Part shown: positions 29,102 through 37,650 of the stretch, piece after piece
How the letters are laid out: each line of letters opens with the position of its first letter
How positions within the stretch are numbered: position 1 is the stretch's first letter
Source: Streptomyces sp. NBC_00513
Lineage (GTDB): Bacteria; Actinomycetota; Actinomycetes; Streptomycetales; Streptomycetaceae
DNA: 64,000 bases
Reading direction: 5' to 3'
Assembly (NCBI RefSeq): GCF_041431415.1
Contig: NZ_CP107845.1
Location: 5,890,001-5,954,000, forward strand
The notes under the pieces: model-generated
The model's input: the letters and a program-made list of their open reading frames with translations, nothing else
Databases searched by the model: none
Told to the model about the DNA's origin: nothing
Position numbers and translations under genes: made by a program

Positions 29102-30607
29102 CTAGACTCCCTCGTCCCCGGCCGTCTGCACCAGCACCGCCGCCAGCGCCGCCTCGAAGGCGGACCGCTGCGCCGCGTTCGTGGTCGGGTCCTGCCGGCG
29201 CACGTCGACGACGTGTCCGGTCATCGTGGACAGCAGGACGTCCAGCGAGGTCAGGGCCACCGCCTCGGAACTCAGCAGGGAACCGGTCGGCTCCTCGCCG
29301 AAGGCCTTGACGCGCATCGGGGTGGCGGTGCGCTCCGGGTTCACGCAGTTCACGCGGATGTGGTCCTCGGCCCACTCGTCGGCCAGCGCCTGCGTCAGAT
29401 TGACCATGGCGGCCTTCGTCGACGAGTACAGGCTGTAGTTCGCGCGGCCCCGGGTGTAGCTGCTGGAGGTGAACAGCAGCAGTTGCCCCCGCGTCTCGCC
29501 GAGGTACTTGTGGGCGGCCCGCGCGATCTGCACGGGGGCCAGGTAGTTGACCTCCAGCGCCTGCCGGATCGTGTCGTCGTCCGTCTCGTCGAGCCGGCCG
29601 ACCCGCAGCACGCCCGCGGTGTTCACCACGTGGTCGATCCGGCCGGTCTGCGCGTACGCCTCGGCCAGCGCCGCCTCGACGTGGTCGGGGTTCTCCACGT
29701 GGGTGCCGGTGGTGGAGCGCCCCAGTGCGAAGACCCGGGCACCGAAGCTCTCGGCGATCCGCGCGATGTCGGCGCCGATCCCGTACGAACCGCCGAACAC
29801 CACCATCGTCTTGCCGGACAGCTGCTCGCGGTAGGCGGCCTCGTCGGCGTGGGCGGGCGCGGCGTGCGAGGCGAGCTGGAACAGCTTGTCGGCGATGAAC
29901 ACGTCGACCGGCTGGGTGACCTTCATGTTGTACTCGTCGCCCGTGACCACGTGGACCGGCACGTCGGGCAGGTACTTGACGACCACGGAGCAGTCGTCGG
30001 TCGCCTGGAAGAACGGGTCGGCGGCCGCCCGCTCGTAGGCGTTGCGGATCGTGGACAGCCGGAAGCCCTGGGGGGTCTGGCCCCGGCGCAGCCGGGAGCG
30101 GTCCGGCACCTCGGTGATGAACTCGCCGTCGTCCCCGTGGGTGCGCGTCACGATCACGGTGTCGGACGACGGGATGGCCACGTCGACGGCCTGGTAGCGC
30201 TCCAGGGACTCGACGCACTCACGGACCACGCGCTGCGAGAGCAGCGGGCGCACGGCGTCGTGGAAGAGCAGGTTGATGTGCTCGTCGGCCTCCCGCCCCT
30301 GCGAGGCGGCGGCGATGGCGATGCGGGTGGTCTCGCTCCGCGTCGTTCCGCCGGCCAGCACCCGGGAGACCTTCGTCAGGCCCGCGTGCTCGACGATGCG
30401 GCGGGCCTCCGTCACGTGGTCGGGCGTCATGAGGAGGAGGACCTCGTCCACGTCGGCCGCGGACTCGAAGATGTGCAGCGTGTGCTCCAGGATCGACTTA
30501 CCGGCGATCTTGAGCAGCTGCTTCGGTATCTCGAGCCCGATGCGTTGGCCGGTCCCCCCTGCGAGAACAACGGCGATGGTACGGCGGGGGGTGGTACTGG
30601 ACGGCAC
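29102..30607 (-). CDS. bifunctional cytidylyltransferase/SDR oxidoreductase (CDP-ribitol synthesis, TarI-TarJ/Bcs1-like)
   Basis: A 501-aa fusion. Residues about 10-240 form an IspD/TarI cytidylyltransferase (VVLAGGTGQRIGLEIPKQLL, HDAVRPLLS, QTPQGFR, DDCSVVVKYL, GDEYNMKVTQPVD). Residues about 260-490 form a short-chain dehydrogenase with GGSYGIGADIAR, NTAGVLRVG and the YSLYSSTKAA catalytic Tyr-x-x-x-Lys. The same fusion in Haemophilus capsule loci (Bcs1/Acs1) reduces ribulose-5-P to ribitol-5-P and activates it to CDP-ribitol. It lies directly after a TagF-like polymerase, so the polymer may be a poly(ribitol phosphate). The GTG at 30607 has GAAGGAG upstream. This is not the MEP-pathway ispD. 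Confidence 0.88.
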   Translation of the reverse strand: MPSSTTPRRTIAVVLAGGTGQRIGLEIPKQLLKIAGKSILEHTLHIFESAADVDEVLLLMTPDHVTEARRIVEHAGLTKVSRVLAGGTTRSETTRIAIAAASQGREADEHINLLFHDAVRPLLSQRVVRECVESLERYQAVDVAIPSSDTVIVTRTHGDDGEFITEVPDRSRLRRGQTPQGFRLSTIRNAYERAAADPFFQATDDCSVVVKYLPDVPVHVVTGDEYNMKVTQPVDVFIADKLFQLASHAAPAHADEAAYREQLSGKTMVVFGGSYGIGADIARIAESFGARVFALGRSTTGTHVENPDHVEAALAEAYAQTGRIDHVVNTAGVLRVGRLDETDDDTIRQALEVNYLAPVQIARAAHKYLGETRGQLLLFTSSSYTRGRANYSLYSSTKAAMVNLTQALADEWAEDHIRVNCVNPERTATPMRVKAFGEEPTGSLLSSEAVALTSLDVLLSTMTGHVVDVRRQDPTTNAAQRSAFEAALAAVLVQTAGDEGV

Positions 30608-30684
30608 GGTCTCCTTCTTCCTCTGAGCTGGGGATGGGGGCCACGGCCTGGCGGGTGTGATTCGGCCGTGGCAGGGTGCGCCGG

Positions 30685-32679
30685 CTAGGCGGGGAAGGGC
30701 GCCGGCTCCGGGTACTCGATCGGGAAGTCGGCGACTCCACGACGGTAGAGATCGTTCGCGGCGTCGTTGAAGCGAACGACCGACGGCGGGTACTCCGCGC
30801 CGAGGAGGTACTCCTTGAGCTGCTCCCGGTAGGGGGCCATGTGGTCCTCGGTCGGGTTCAGCATCGCCTCGATCGCCTCGGACAGGCCGTTGCAGTCGGC
30901 GTCGAGCAGGTACGAGGCGTACGCCGTGCGCTGCTCGTTGCGGAACTCCTGGTCCGGCAGACCGTCGAGGTTGAAGATCGCGTACGGCTTGAGGGTGGCG
31001 ACGAAGTCGGACACCACGCTCGACATGTCGCCGATGAGCAGGTCGGAATGGTTGAAGCAGTCGTACAGCGCGGGGATCCGGTTCGTCACCACATGGTGCG
31101 CGGCGTCGGGCATCGCGCTCCAGTACAGGGTCCCGGCCTGGTTGCGGCTGCGCCGGATGCGGGCGGTCCGCTCCTCTTCGCTGAGGTCGGGGTACGGGGA
31201 ACGGACACCGCGCTCGGAGAGGTCGGCGATGCGCTGGTCGAGGCGGGCCAGCTTGCGGCTCGCGGCCTTGGAGTCGCTCACGTTGCGGCCGAAGCGCCGG
31301 GCGTTGTCCTCCTCCAGGAGGGCGATGACGCGTCGGTGCGCGGCGGCGGCCTGCGGCGAGCGGGAACCGGTCAGCGGGTGCGGCTTGTAGATCACACGGA
31401 TGTCGAGCTCGTGGTCGAGCAGCGCCTGGATCAGCTTCTCGCCGGCCGGCAGCACCGAGGTGTAGCAGGCGTCGTCGGTCCAGCCCTCCCAGGTGGGGGC
31501 GTAGATGACGGTGGGCACGGGGTTGACGGCCCGGCCCGTCCAGCGGTGCAGGGGCATCAGCTGGGGCCGGCCGACCTCGACGATCTGGTTGTGCGTCACC
31601 GCGTGCTTGATGCGCTCGTAGCGGTCGCGGCCTGCCCGGCCGGCCACCCAGATCTCGTCGAAGACCTTGCTGACGCGGTTGCTGCTGGCGAGCTTGTCGC
31701 TGTCGCCGTGGCCGATGAAGACGTGCTTGACCTCGGCGCGCTGGAGCATGTGCACGTTCTTGCCCGCGTTGCCGGGGTAGAGGGCGACGCGGAGTTCGTG
31801 CATCTCGATGCGCGCGAGGTTGTCCGCCTTGGGCACGCAGATGACGGGAACCGACGTGGCGTCCAGGTAGCGCAGGGTGGCCCGCTCGCGCAGCACGATG
31901 AGGGGCCGAAGGTCCAACGCCTCCAGGGCCTCCAACCACATGTTCACCTGGTACATGAAGTCTTTGGAGATGGCGGCGAAGGTGAAGTAAAGGGCGACCT
32001 GGGGGCGGTATTCGGCCAGCTGGTGGTTCAGCTCGTCGATGGCCTCGTCGGTGGTGGGCAGCTTGAGCGCGTTGCGCGCGTCGGGCAGCAGCACCAGGAG
32101 GGACAGGTAGGCGAGGAAGACCGTGATGATCATCCCGTACGTGACCCAGCGCCAGTTGTCGGTCGCGATGGTGGCGAGGGCCCCGGCCACCAGGGGGATG
32201 TCCAGGTGCAGCGTCTTGCGGACGTGCTTGTCCACCAGGAACGGGTGCGGCATGCGACGGATGCCCAGCGCGTCCAGGTCCAGCCCGCGGGTGGTGAAGG
32301 GCAGTTCATTGCGCTGCTTGCGGACGTGCTTGAGGAGCGCGCCGTAGGCGAGTTGCAGGATGAACAGGAGGAGCAGGCCGATGGTCGTCATCTGTGCCAC
32401 GAACGACTCGATGTCGGCGATGGCCCCGCACAGGCCCAGCAGCAGGAACTGCCGGATCAGGAAGCGCATGGTCAGGCCGAAGCGAGAGTCGCGCAGCCGC
32501 TCCAGGGTGGTCGACTCGGTGCTGTGCAGCATCAGGTCGGCCGCGTAGCTGAGGGCCGCGCAGTAGGCGAACATCGGCAGGGAGACGGTCGCGACCGCCG
32601 CCATCATCCCGAGGAAGCTGAGGATGAGCCCGGCGCTGATCAGAACGCCGGTGACGGCGTGCAGTCGTTTGGGGCCCAT
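30685..32679 (-). CDS. CDP-glycerol/ribitol glycerophosphotransferase (TagF/TarL-like) with N-terminal membrane domain
   Basis: A 664-aa polymerase. The first about 220 residues hold five or so membrane helices (VLISAGLILSFLGMMAAVAT and later LLLLFILQLAYGALL, VTYGMIITVFLAYLSLLVLL). Residues about 240-650 are a GT-B glycerophosphotransferase domain with KHVFIGHGDSDK, VIYAPTWEGW, IYKPHPLTGS and LLIGDMSSVVSDFV, which bind the CDP-polyol and acceptor. It would build poly(polyol phosphate) chains on a lipid carrier. Typical TagF is membrane-associated without helices, so the built-in membrane part is the streptomycete variant. It is the first gene of the operon, behind a TTAACT/TATACT promoter. 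Confidence 0.88.
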   Translation of the reverse strand: MGPKRLHAVTGVLISAGLILSFLGMMAAVATVSLPMFAYCAALSYAADLMLHSTESTTLERLRDSRFGLTMRFLIRQFLLLGLCGAIADIESFVAQMTTIGLLLLFILQLAYGALLKHVRKQRNELPFTTRGLDLDALGIRRMPHPFLVDKHVRKTLHLDIPLVAGALATIATDNWRWVTYGMIITVFLAYLSLLVLLPDARNALKLPTTDEAIDELNHQLAEYRPQVALYFTFAAISKDFMYQVNMWLEALEALDLRPLIVLRERATLRYLDATSVPVICVPKADNLARIEMHELRVALYPGNAGKNVHMLQRAEVKHVFIGHGDSDKLASSNRVSKVFDEIWVAGRAGRDRYERIKHAVTHNQIVEVGRPQLMPLHRWTGRAVNPVPTVIYAPTWEGWTDDACYTSVLPAGEKLIQALLDHELDIRVIYKPHPLTGSRSPQAAAAHRRVIALLEEDNARRFGRNVSDSKAASRKLARLDQRIADLSERGVRSPYPDLSEEERTARIRRSRNQAGTLYWSAMPDAAHHVVTNRIPALYDCFNHSDLLIGDMSSVVSDFVATLKPYAIFNLDGLPDQEFRNEQRTAYASYLLDADCNGLSEAIEAMLNPTEDHMAPYREQLKEYLLGAEYPPSVVRFNDAANDLYRRGVADFPIEYPEPAPFPA

Positions 32680-32730
32680 CGTGGGAGGCCTCCCCGTGGA
32701 GGTGTTGAGATTCGGCGGAAGTGTCGCAGT

Positions 32731-32758
32731 AGTATAAGCAGCCGTATGGACGAGTTAA
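32731..32758 (-). promoter_or_regulatory. promoter of the surface-polymer operon
   Basis: On the minus strand TTAACT (32758-32753), a 16-bp gap and TATACT (32736-32731) form a good promoter 52 bp upstream of the TagF-like gene. The 160-bp gap between the TagF and TagC-like genes is AT-richer than its surroundings. Confidence 0.6.
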
Positions 32759-32839
32759 GAACACGAGGTGACGCTCGGGCCAATGATTGGTGGCTCTTGT
32801 GGGCACACCTGTGGCCTTCGTCCCTCAAGGTCCGATTGT

Positions 32840-33892
32840 TCACCCCGTAAAGCGATACACCGTCAGCTCGCGCCGGTCTTCCGCCTTGATGGAAAAGCCC
32901 ACGCACAATGCGGGGCGGGAATCCGCGGAACCGATCGCCATTCCCTCCGGCTCCCGGAAGGGCAGATCCGGTGCCACGGTGACCTTGTGTCGGCCCTGAG
33001 CGCGCCCCGTACGAATGTCGATCGCCGAGACGTGCGTGTTTCCGCCGGACTTCCGCGGATTGTTCCCGTCCTTGGTCGTGTACGGGCGGCCGGTGAGGAT
33101 GTAGACGAAGTTCCCGTGCAGGGCGCAGCCCTGGAACCACTCCTCTTCCTTCACCTGGACACCGGCCCGCACGGCGTGCACGGGGTCGAAGCGACCGGCG
33201 AGGAAGTCCGCCATCCCGTACACGGACAGCCGGTGTTCCCCGTCCAACTCGTGGCTCACCAGCACGCGCCCACCCGCCAGGTCGAGCGCGGGGGACACGT
33301 CGGACGCGCCCGGGACCGGATCGTAGTGCGGGACCCGCCGGTCGGACCCGTCGACCACACCGCCGTCGTCGAACAGCACACGGGCGACCTGCGTTCCGTA
33401 GCCGCTGTCCGCGTCGGGCCTGCTCTCCACCCATATGTAGGTGTGCTTGCCGGCGGGCTCGACACCGAAGGAAATTCCATGCCCGAAGCCGCGGAGATAC
33501 ATGTGCCCGAGAGATATCCCCGTACTGCTCAACCGGGTCAGGCACATATCGCCGGCGGTCTTTCGGTCGCCGGAAGCGAGTGGCTCCGACTCGTCTTCCA
33601 GTCGAATGCCGCTTTGCATGGTCTGAAGGGTGTAGACCAAACCGTTGGCATCGTCGAAGGCGAACGACTGCGGACCCGTCGTATTGAATAGCGGCGTCGG
33701 CGCCAGCAGTTCGGCGCCCGTCCGCATGTCGAAGTCCCCGGCCGTCGGCTGAGGGTCGGGCTCCTCCTGGTCGGGCTCGTCCGGTTCCGACGAGAGCGCC
33801 CACGTCAGACCGCTCGCGGCCAACCCGGCGGCGACCGCGCCGCCGCCGAACATCAGGGTCCGGCGGCTGAAAAGTGTCGTGTCATCCGCCAT
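32840..33892 (-). CDS. Tat-exported TagC/P68-RBP-like beta-propeller protein
   Basis: A 350-aa protein. MADDTTLFSRRTLMFGGGAV is a twin-arginine signal, so the protein is secreted folded or anchored by its helix. The rest is beta-rich, with SFAFDDANGLVYTLQTMQ, LRGFGHGISFGVEPAGKHTY, YIWVESRPDADSGYGTQVAR and LPFREPEGMAIG, as in teichoic acid biosynthesis protein C (TagC) and phage receptor-binding/baseplate propellers that touch teichoic acids. ATG 33892 is chosen because the Tat motif begins there; the frame is open further up through a GGCGGAAAC repeat. It stands just upstream of the polymer operon and may bind or cleave the polymer. Confidence 0.65.
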   Translation of the reverse strand: MADDTTLFSRRTLMFGGGAVAAGLAASGLTWALSSEPDEPDQEEPDPQPTAGDFDMRTGAELLAPTPLFNTTGPQSFAFDDANGLVYTLQTMQSGIRLEDESEPLASGDRKTAGDMCLTRLSSTGISLGHMYLRGFGHGISFGVEPAGKHTYIWVESRPDADSGYGTQVARVLFDDGGVVDGSDRRVPHYDPVPGASDVSPALDLAGGRVLVSHELDGEHRLSVYGMADFLAGRFDPVHAVRAGVQVKEEEWFQGCALHGNFVYILTGRPYTTKDGNNPRKSGGNTHVSAIDIRTGRAQGRHKVTVAPDLPFREPEGMAIGSADSRPALCVGFSIKAEDRRELTVYRFTG

Positions 33893-33965
33893 GCAGACAT
33901 TCTGCCGGCCCCCGTACGAGCCGACGTCGCCGCCCCCGTGCAAGACCCCGCGGGGCCCCGCCACC

Positions 33966-34010
33966 GGCGGAAACGGCGGAGTCGGCGGAAACGGCGGAAA
34001 CGGCGGACGC
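33966..34010. repeat. 9-bp tandem repeat, five copies
   Basis: GGCGGAAAC is repeated five times with small changes (one copy GGCGGAGTC, last copy GGCGGACGC) between the TagC-like start and the fad terminator. No gene lies here. Confidence 0.7.
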
Positions 34011-34037
34011 CCGCCCCCGCTCGGGGGACGGGCGTCC
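34005..34037 (-). terminator. terminator of the fad operon
   Basis: GGACGCCCG (34005-34013) pairs with CGGGCGTCC (34029-34037); inner CCCCG/CGGGG bases extend the stem. It lies 26 nt past the stop of the 3-hydroxyacyl-CoA dehydrogenase gene. Confidence 0.8.
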
Positions 34038-34062
34038 GTCACGCGCGTCGGGGACGCGACGG

Positions 34063-36201
34063 TCAGACCGGGACGCTCGCCAGACCCGGGGCGAGGAACT
34101 TCTTGCCGTTCACCCGCTCCGATACACCCTCGCGGTCCAGGTACGGCGTCACGCCGCCCAGGTGGAAGGGCCAGCCGGCGCCGGTGATGAGGCAGAGGTC
34201 GATGTCCTGGGCCTCGGCCACGACACCCTCCTCCAGCATCAGACCGATCTCCTGCGCCACCGCGTCCAGGACGCGGTCACGGACCTGCTCCTCGGTCAGG
34301 ACGCTGTCGCCCTGGACCAGGAGCGCGGCGACCTCGGGGTCGAGCTCCGGCTTGAAGCCGTTCTCCGCGTTGTAGACGTAGAAGCCGCGCTTGCCCGCCT
34401 CGACGACCCGCTTGAGGTTGGGGGAGACGGTGAAGCGCTCCGGGAAGGCGCGGTTCAGGGTCTCCGAGACGTGCAGGCCGATCGCCGGACCCACGAGCTC
34501 CAGGAGCACCAGCGGCGACATGGGCAGGCCGAGCGGCTCGATCGCCTTCTCGGCGGTGACCACCGGGGTGCCCTCGTCGATGACGTTCTGGATCTCGCCC
34601 ATGAAGCGGGTCAGGATGCGGTTCACCACGAACGCCGGGGCGTCCTTGGTGAGGACCGCGGTCTTCTTCAGCTTCCGCGCGACACCGAAGGCCGTGGCCA
34701 GCGAGGCGTCGTCGGTCTGCTCACCGCGGACGATCTCCAGCAGCGGGAGGATCGCGACCGGGTTGAAGAAGTGGAAGCCGACCACGCGCTCCGGGTGCTG
34801 GAGCTTCGAGGCCATCTCGGAGACCGACAGCGAGGAGGTGTTGGTGGCGAGGATCGCGTGCGCCGGGGCGACCGCCTCGACCTCCGCGAACACCTTCTGC
34901 TTGACGGACATCTCCTCGAACACGGCCTCGATGATGAAGTCCGCGTCCGCGAAGCCCTCGGCCTTGTCCAGGACACCGCTCACCAGGGCGGTCAGGCGGT
35001 TGGCCTTGTCCTGGTTGATGCGGCCCTTGCCGAGCAGCTTCTGGATCTCGGCGTGGACGTAGCCCACACCCTTGTCCACGCGCTCCTGGTCGATGTCGGT
35101 GAGGACCACCGGCACTTCCAGGCGGCGCAGGAAGAGCAGCGCCAGCTGCGAGGCCATCAGGCCCGCGCCGACGACGCCGACCTTGGTGACCGGACGGGCC
35201 AGGGACTTGTCCGGGGCGCCGGCCGGGCGCTTGGCGCGCTTCTGGACCAGGTTGAAGGCGTAGATGCCGGAGCGGAGTTCGCCGCCCATGATGAGGTCGG
35301 CCAGGGCCGCGTCCTCGGCGTCGAAGCCCTTCTGCAGGTCGCCGTCCTTGGCCGCCTCGATGATCTCCAGCGCCCGGTAGGCGGCCGGGGCCGCACCGTG
35401 CACCTTGGAGTCCGCGATGGCGCGGCCGCGGGCGACGGCCGCGTCCCAGCCCTCGGCGCGGTCCACGTCGGCCCGTACGACCTCGGTGGCGCCGTTCAGG
35501 ACGTTCGCCGTCCAGATCAGCGACTGCTCCAGGAAGTCGGCACCCTCGAACAGGGCGTCGGCGATGCCCAGTTCGAAGACCTGCTTGCCCTTGAGCTGGC
35601 GGTTCTGGTTCAGCGAGTTCTCGATGATCACCGAGACCGCGCGGTCCGCGCCGATCAGGTTCGGCAGCAGGGCGCAGCCGCCCCAGCCCGGTACCAGACC
35701 GAGGAAGACCTCGGGCAGCGAGAAGGCCGGGATGGCCTTGGAGACGGTGCGGTAGGTGCAGTGCAGGCCCACCTCGACACCGCCGCCCATGGCCGCGCCG
35801 TTGTAGTACGCGAAGGACGGGACGGCCAGCGCCGACAGGCGCTTGAACACGTCGTGGCCGCCCTTGCCGATGGCGAGCGCCTCGTCGTGCTTCTTCAGCA
35901 GCTCGACACCCTTGAGGTCGGCGCCGACCGCGAAGATGAACGGCTTGCCGGTGATGCCCGCGCCGACGATGGAGCCCGCGAGGGCCTCCTGCTCGACCTG
36001 GTCGATCGCCGCGTTCAGGTTGGCGAGGGACTGGGGGCCGAAGGTGGTCGGCTTGGTGTGGTCGAAGCCGTTGTCCAGCGTGATGAGCGCGAAGCGCCCG
36101 GCGCCGAACGGCAGGTCCAGGTGGCGGACGTGCGCGGACGTGACGACCTCGTCCGGGAACAGCTCGGCCGCGCCCTTCAGGAGCTCAGCGGTGGTGCTCA
36201 C
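34063..36201 (-). CDS. fatty-acid oxidation multifunctional protein (enoyl-CoA hydratase/3-hydroxyacyl-CoA dehydrogenase)
   Basis: A 712-aa FadB/FadJ-type protein. The first about 300 residues are a crotonase domain (GSIVGAGITGKPFIFAVGAD for the CoA oxyanion hole; EVFLGLVPGWGG for the second catalytic region). Then comes a Rossmann NAD domain starting KVGVVGAGLMASQLALLFLR and two C-terminal 3-hydroxyacyl-CoA dehydrogenase domains (HFFNPV with the catalytic His). It hydrates and oxidises acyl-CoA intermediates of beta-oxidation; the thiolase gene just upstream completes the cycle. The GTG at 36201 overlaps the thiolase stop by 4 nt. Usual length for the family. Confidence 0.93.
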   Translation of the reverse strand: MSTTAELLKGAAELFPDEVVTSAHVRHLDLPFGAGRFALITLDNGFDHTKPTTFGPQSLANLNAAIDQVEQEALAGSIVGAGITGKPFIFAVGADLKGVELLKKHDEALAIGKGGHDVFKRLSALAVPSFAYYNGAAMGGGVEVGLHCTYRTVSKAIPAFSLPEVFLGLVPGWGGCALLPNLIGADRAVSVIIENSLNQNRQLKGKQVFELGIADALFEGADFLEQSLIWTANVLNGATEVVRADVDRAEGWDAAVARGRAIADSKVHGAAPAAYRALEIIEAAKDGDLQKGFDAEDAALADLIMGGELRSGIYAFNLVQKRAKRPAGAPDKSLARPVTKVGVVGAGLMASQLALLFLRRLEVPVVLTDIDQERVDKGVGYVHAEIQKLLGKGRINQDKANRLTALVSGVLDKAEGFADADFIIEAVFEEMSVKQKVFAEVEAVAPAHAILATNTSSLSVSEMASKLQHPERVVGFHFFNPVAILPLLEIVRGEQTDDASLATAFGVARKLKKTAVLTKDAPAFVVNRILTRFMGEIQNVIDEGTPVVTAEKAIEPLGLPMSPLVLLELVGPAIGLHVSETLNRAFPERFTVSPNLKRVVEAGKRGFYVYNAENGFKPELDPEVAALLVQGDSVLTEEQVRDRVLDAVAQEIGLMLEEGVVAEAQDIDLCLITGAGWPFHLGGVTPYLDREGVSERVNGKKFLAPGLASVPV

Positions 36202-37424
36202 TTGGAGTCTCCCTCGGCGTTGAAGTTCGGGTTCTCCCAGATGACCGTGGCGCCCATGCCGAAGCCGACGCACATGGTGGTCAGGCCGTAGCGGACGTGC
36301 GGCTGCTCCTCGAACTGGCGGGCCAGCTGCGTCATCAGACGGACGCCGGAGGAGGCGAGCGGGTGACCGAAGGCGATGGCGCCGCCGTACTGGTTCACGC
36401 GGGAGTCGTCGTCGGCGATGCCGTAGTGCTCCAGGAACGCGAGGACCTGGACCGCGAACGCCTCGTTGACCTCGAAGAGACCGATGTCATCGATCGTCAG
36501 ACCGGCCTGGGCCAGGGCCTTCTCGGTGGCGGGGATCGGGCCGTAGCCCATGACCTCCGGCTCGACACCGGCGAAGGAGTACGCGACCAGGCGCATCTTG
36601 ACCGGGAGGTTGTTTTCCCGGGCGAAGTCCTCGGACGCGATGATCGCGGCGGTGGCACCGTCGTTGAGACCGGCGGCGTTGCCCGCGGTGACCCGGCCGT
36701 GGGTACGGAACGGGGTCTTCAGGCCGGCCAGGTTCTCCAGCGTGGTGCCCGGACGCATCGGCTCGTCGGTGGTGACCAGGCCCCAGCCCGTCTCGCCGGC
36801 GGCCTCGTTGGTGTTGCGCACCGAGATCGGGACCAGGTCCTGCTGGATCTTGCCGTCGGCGTACGCCTTGGCGGCCTTCTCCTGCGAGCGCACGGCGTAC
36901 TCGTCGGCGCGGAGCTTGGTGATCGTCGGGTACCGGTCGTGCAGGTTCTCGGCGGTCATGCCCATGAACAGGGCGGACTCGTCGACCAGCTTCTCGGAGA
37001 CGAAGCGCGGGTTCGGGTCGACGCCCTCACCCATGGGATGGCGGCCCATGTGCTCGACACCGCCCGCGAGGGCGACGTCGTACGCGCCGAAGGCCACGCC
37101 GCCCGCGACGGCGGTCACGGCGGTCAGCGCGCCGGCGCACATGCGGTCGATGGAGTAGCCGGGCACGGACTGCGGGAGGCCCGCCAGGATGCCGGCGGTG
37201 CGACCCAGGGTCAGACCCTGGTCACCGATCTGCGTGGTCGCGGCGATGGCGACCTCGTCGATCTTCGCGGGGTCCAGGTCCGGGTTGCGGCGCAGCAGCT
37301 CCCGGATCGCCTTGACGACGAGATCGTCGGCGCGGGTCCCGTTGTAGATGCCCTTCGGGCCCGCCTTGCCGAACGGGGTGCGGACGCCGTCGACGAAGAC
37401 GACGTCCCTGACGGTACGAGGCAC
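36198..37424 (-). CDS. acetyl-CoA C-acyltransferase (beta-oxidation thiolase)
   Basis: A 408-aa thiolase. The nucleophilic Cys96 is in SIDRMCAGALTAV; the acid/base residues lie in GGAIAFGHPLASSGVR (His) and LTTMCVGFGMG (Cys). It cleaves 3-ketoacyl-CoA to acetyl-CoA and a shortened acyl-CoA. The GTG at 37424 (VPRTVRDVVFVDG) has GGAGGAG eight bases upstream. It is translationally coupled to the fad multifunctional protein, so the two form the alpha/beta pair of a trifunctional complex. Confidence 0.93.
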   Translation of the reverse strand: MPRTVRDVVFVDGVRTPFGKAGPKGIYNGTRADDLVVKAIRELLRRNPDLDPAKIDEVAIAATTQIGDQGLTLGRTAGILAGLPQSVPGYSIDRMCAGALTAVTAVAGGVAFGAYDVALAGGVEHMGRHPMGEGVDPNPRFVSEKLVDESALFMGMTAENLHDRYPTITKLRADEYAVRSQEKAAKAYADGKIQQDLVPISVRNTNEAAGETGWGLVTTDEPMRPGTTLENLAGLKTPFRTHGRVTAGNAAGLNDGATAAIIASEDFARENNLPVKMRLVAYSFAGVEPEVMGYGPIPATEKALAQAGLTIDDIGLFEVNEAFAVQVLAFLEHYGIADDDSRVNQYGGAIAFGHPLASSGVRLMTQLARQFEEQPHVRYGLTTMCVGFGMGATVIWENPNFNAEGDSK

Positions 37425-37597
37425 GTTGGCTCTCCTCCAGGTGCGGGTGTGCACTGCTGCGCGGGGGCGCGGTCGGCGTTGTTTGCTGAGCGCCCGCTCA
37501 CCTGCCCCATGCTACTTGCGGGTAACCAATGTGCACACCCTCTCCGGGAGGAGCGGCGAAGGTCACACTCCCGCCGCCGGCTCTCATCGGCGGCGGT

Positions 37598-37641
37598 GAC
37601 GAAGGAAGCCCCCCGGCCGGGGCCGGGGGGCTTCCTTCGTC
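37598..37641 (-). terminator. very strong terminator of the RNase D gene
   Basis: GACGAAGGAAGCCCCCCGGCC and its exact complement at 37621-37641 form a 21-bp perfect inverted repeat with almost no loop; in RNA the loop would open to about CGGGGC. It begins 10 nt after the RNase D stop. Confidence 0.9.
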
Positions 37642-37650
37642 GTCCAGGGG

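Noticed and set aside
29102..30607. MEP-pathway IspD
   Set aside because: Fused to an SDR and placed in a TagF operon, it fits CDP-ribitol synthesis better; dxs nearby is coincidental.
33966..34010. CRISPR-like array
   Set aside because: Nine-bp units without spacers; a simple tandem repeat.
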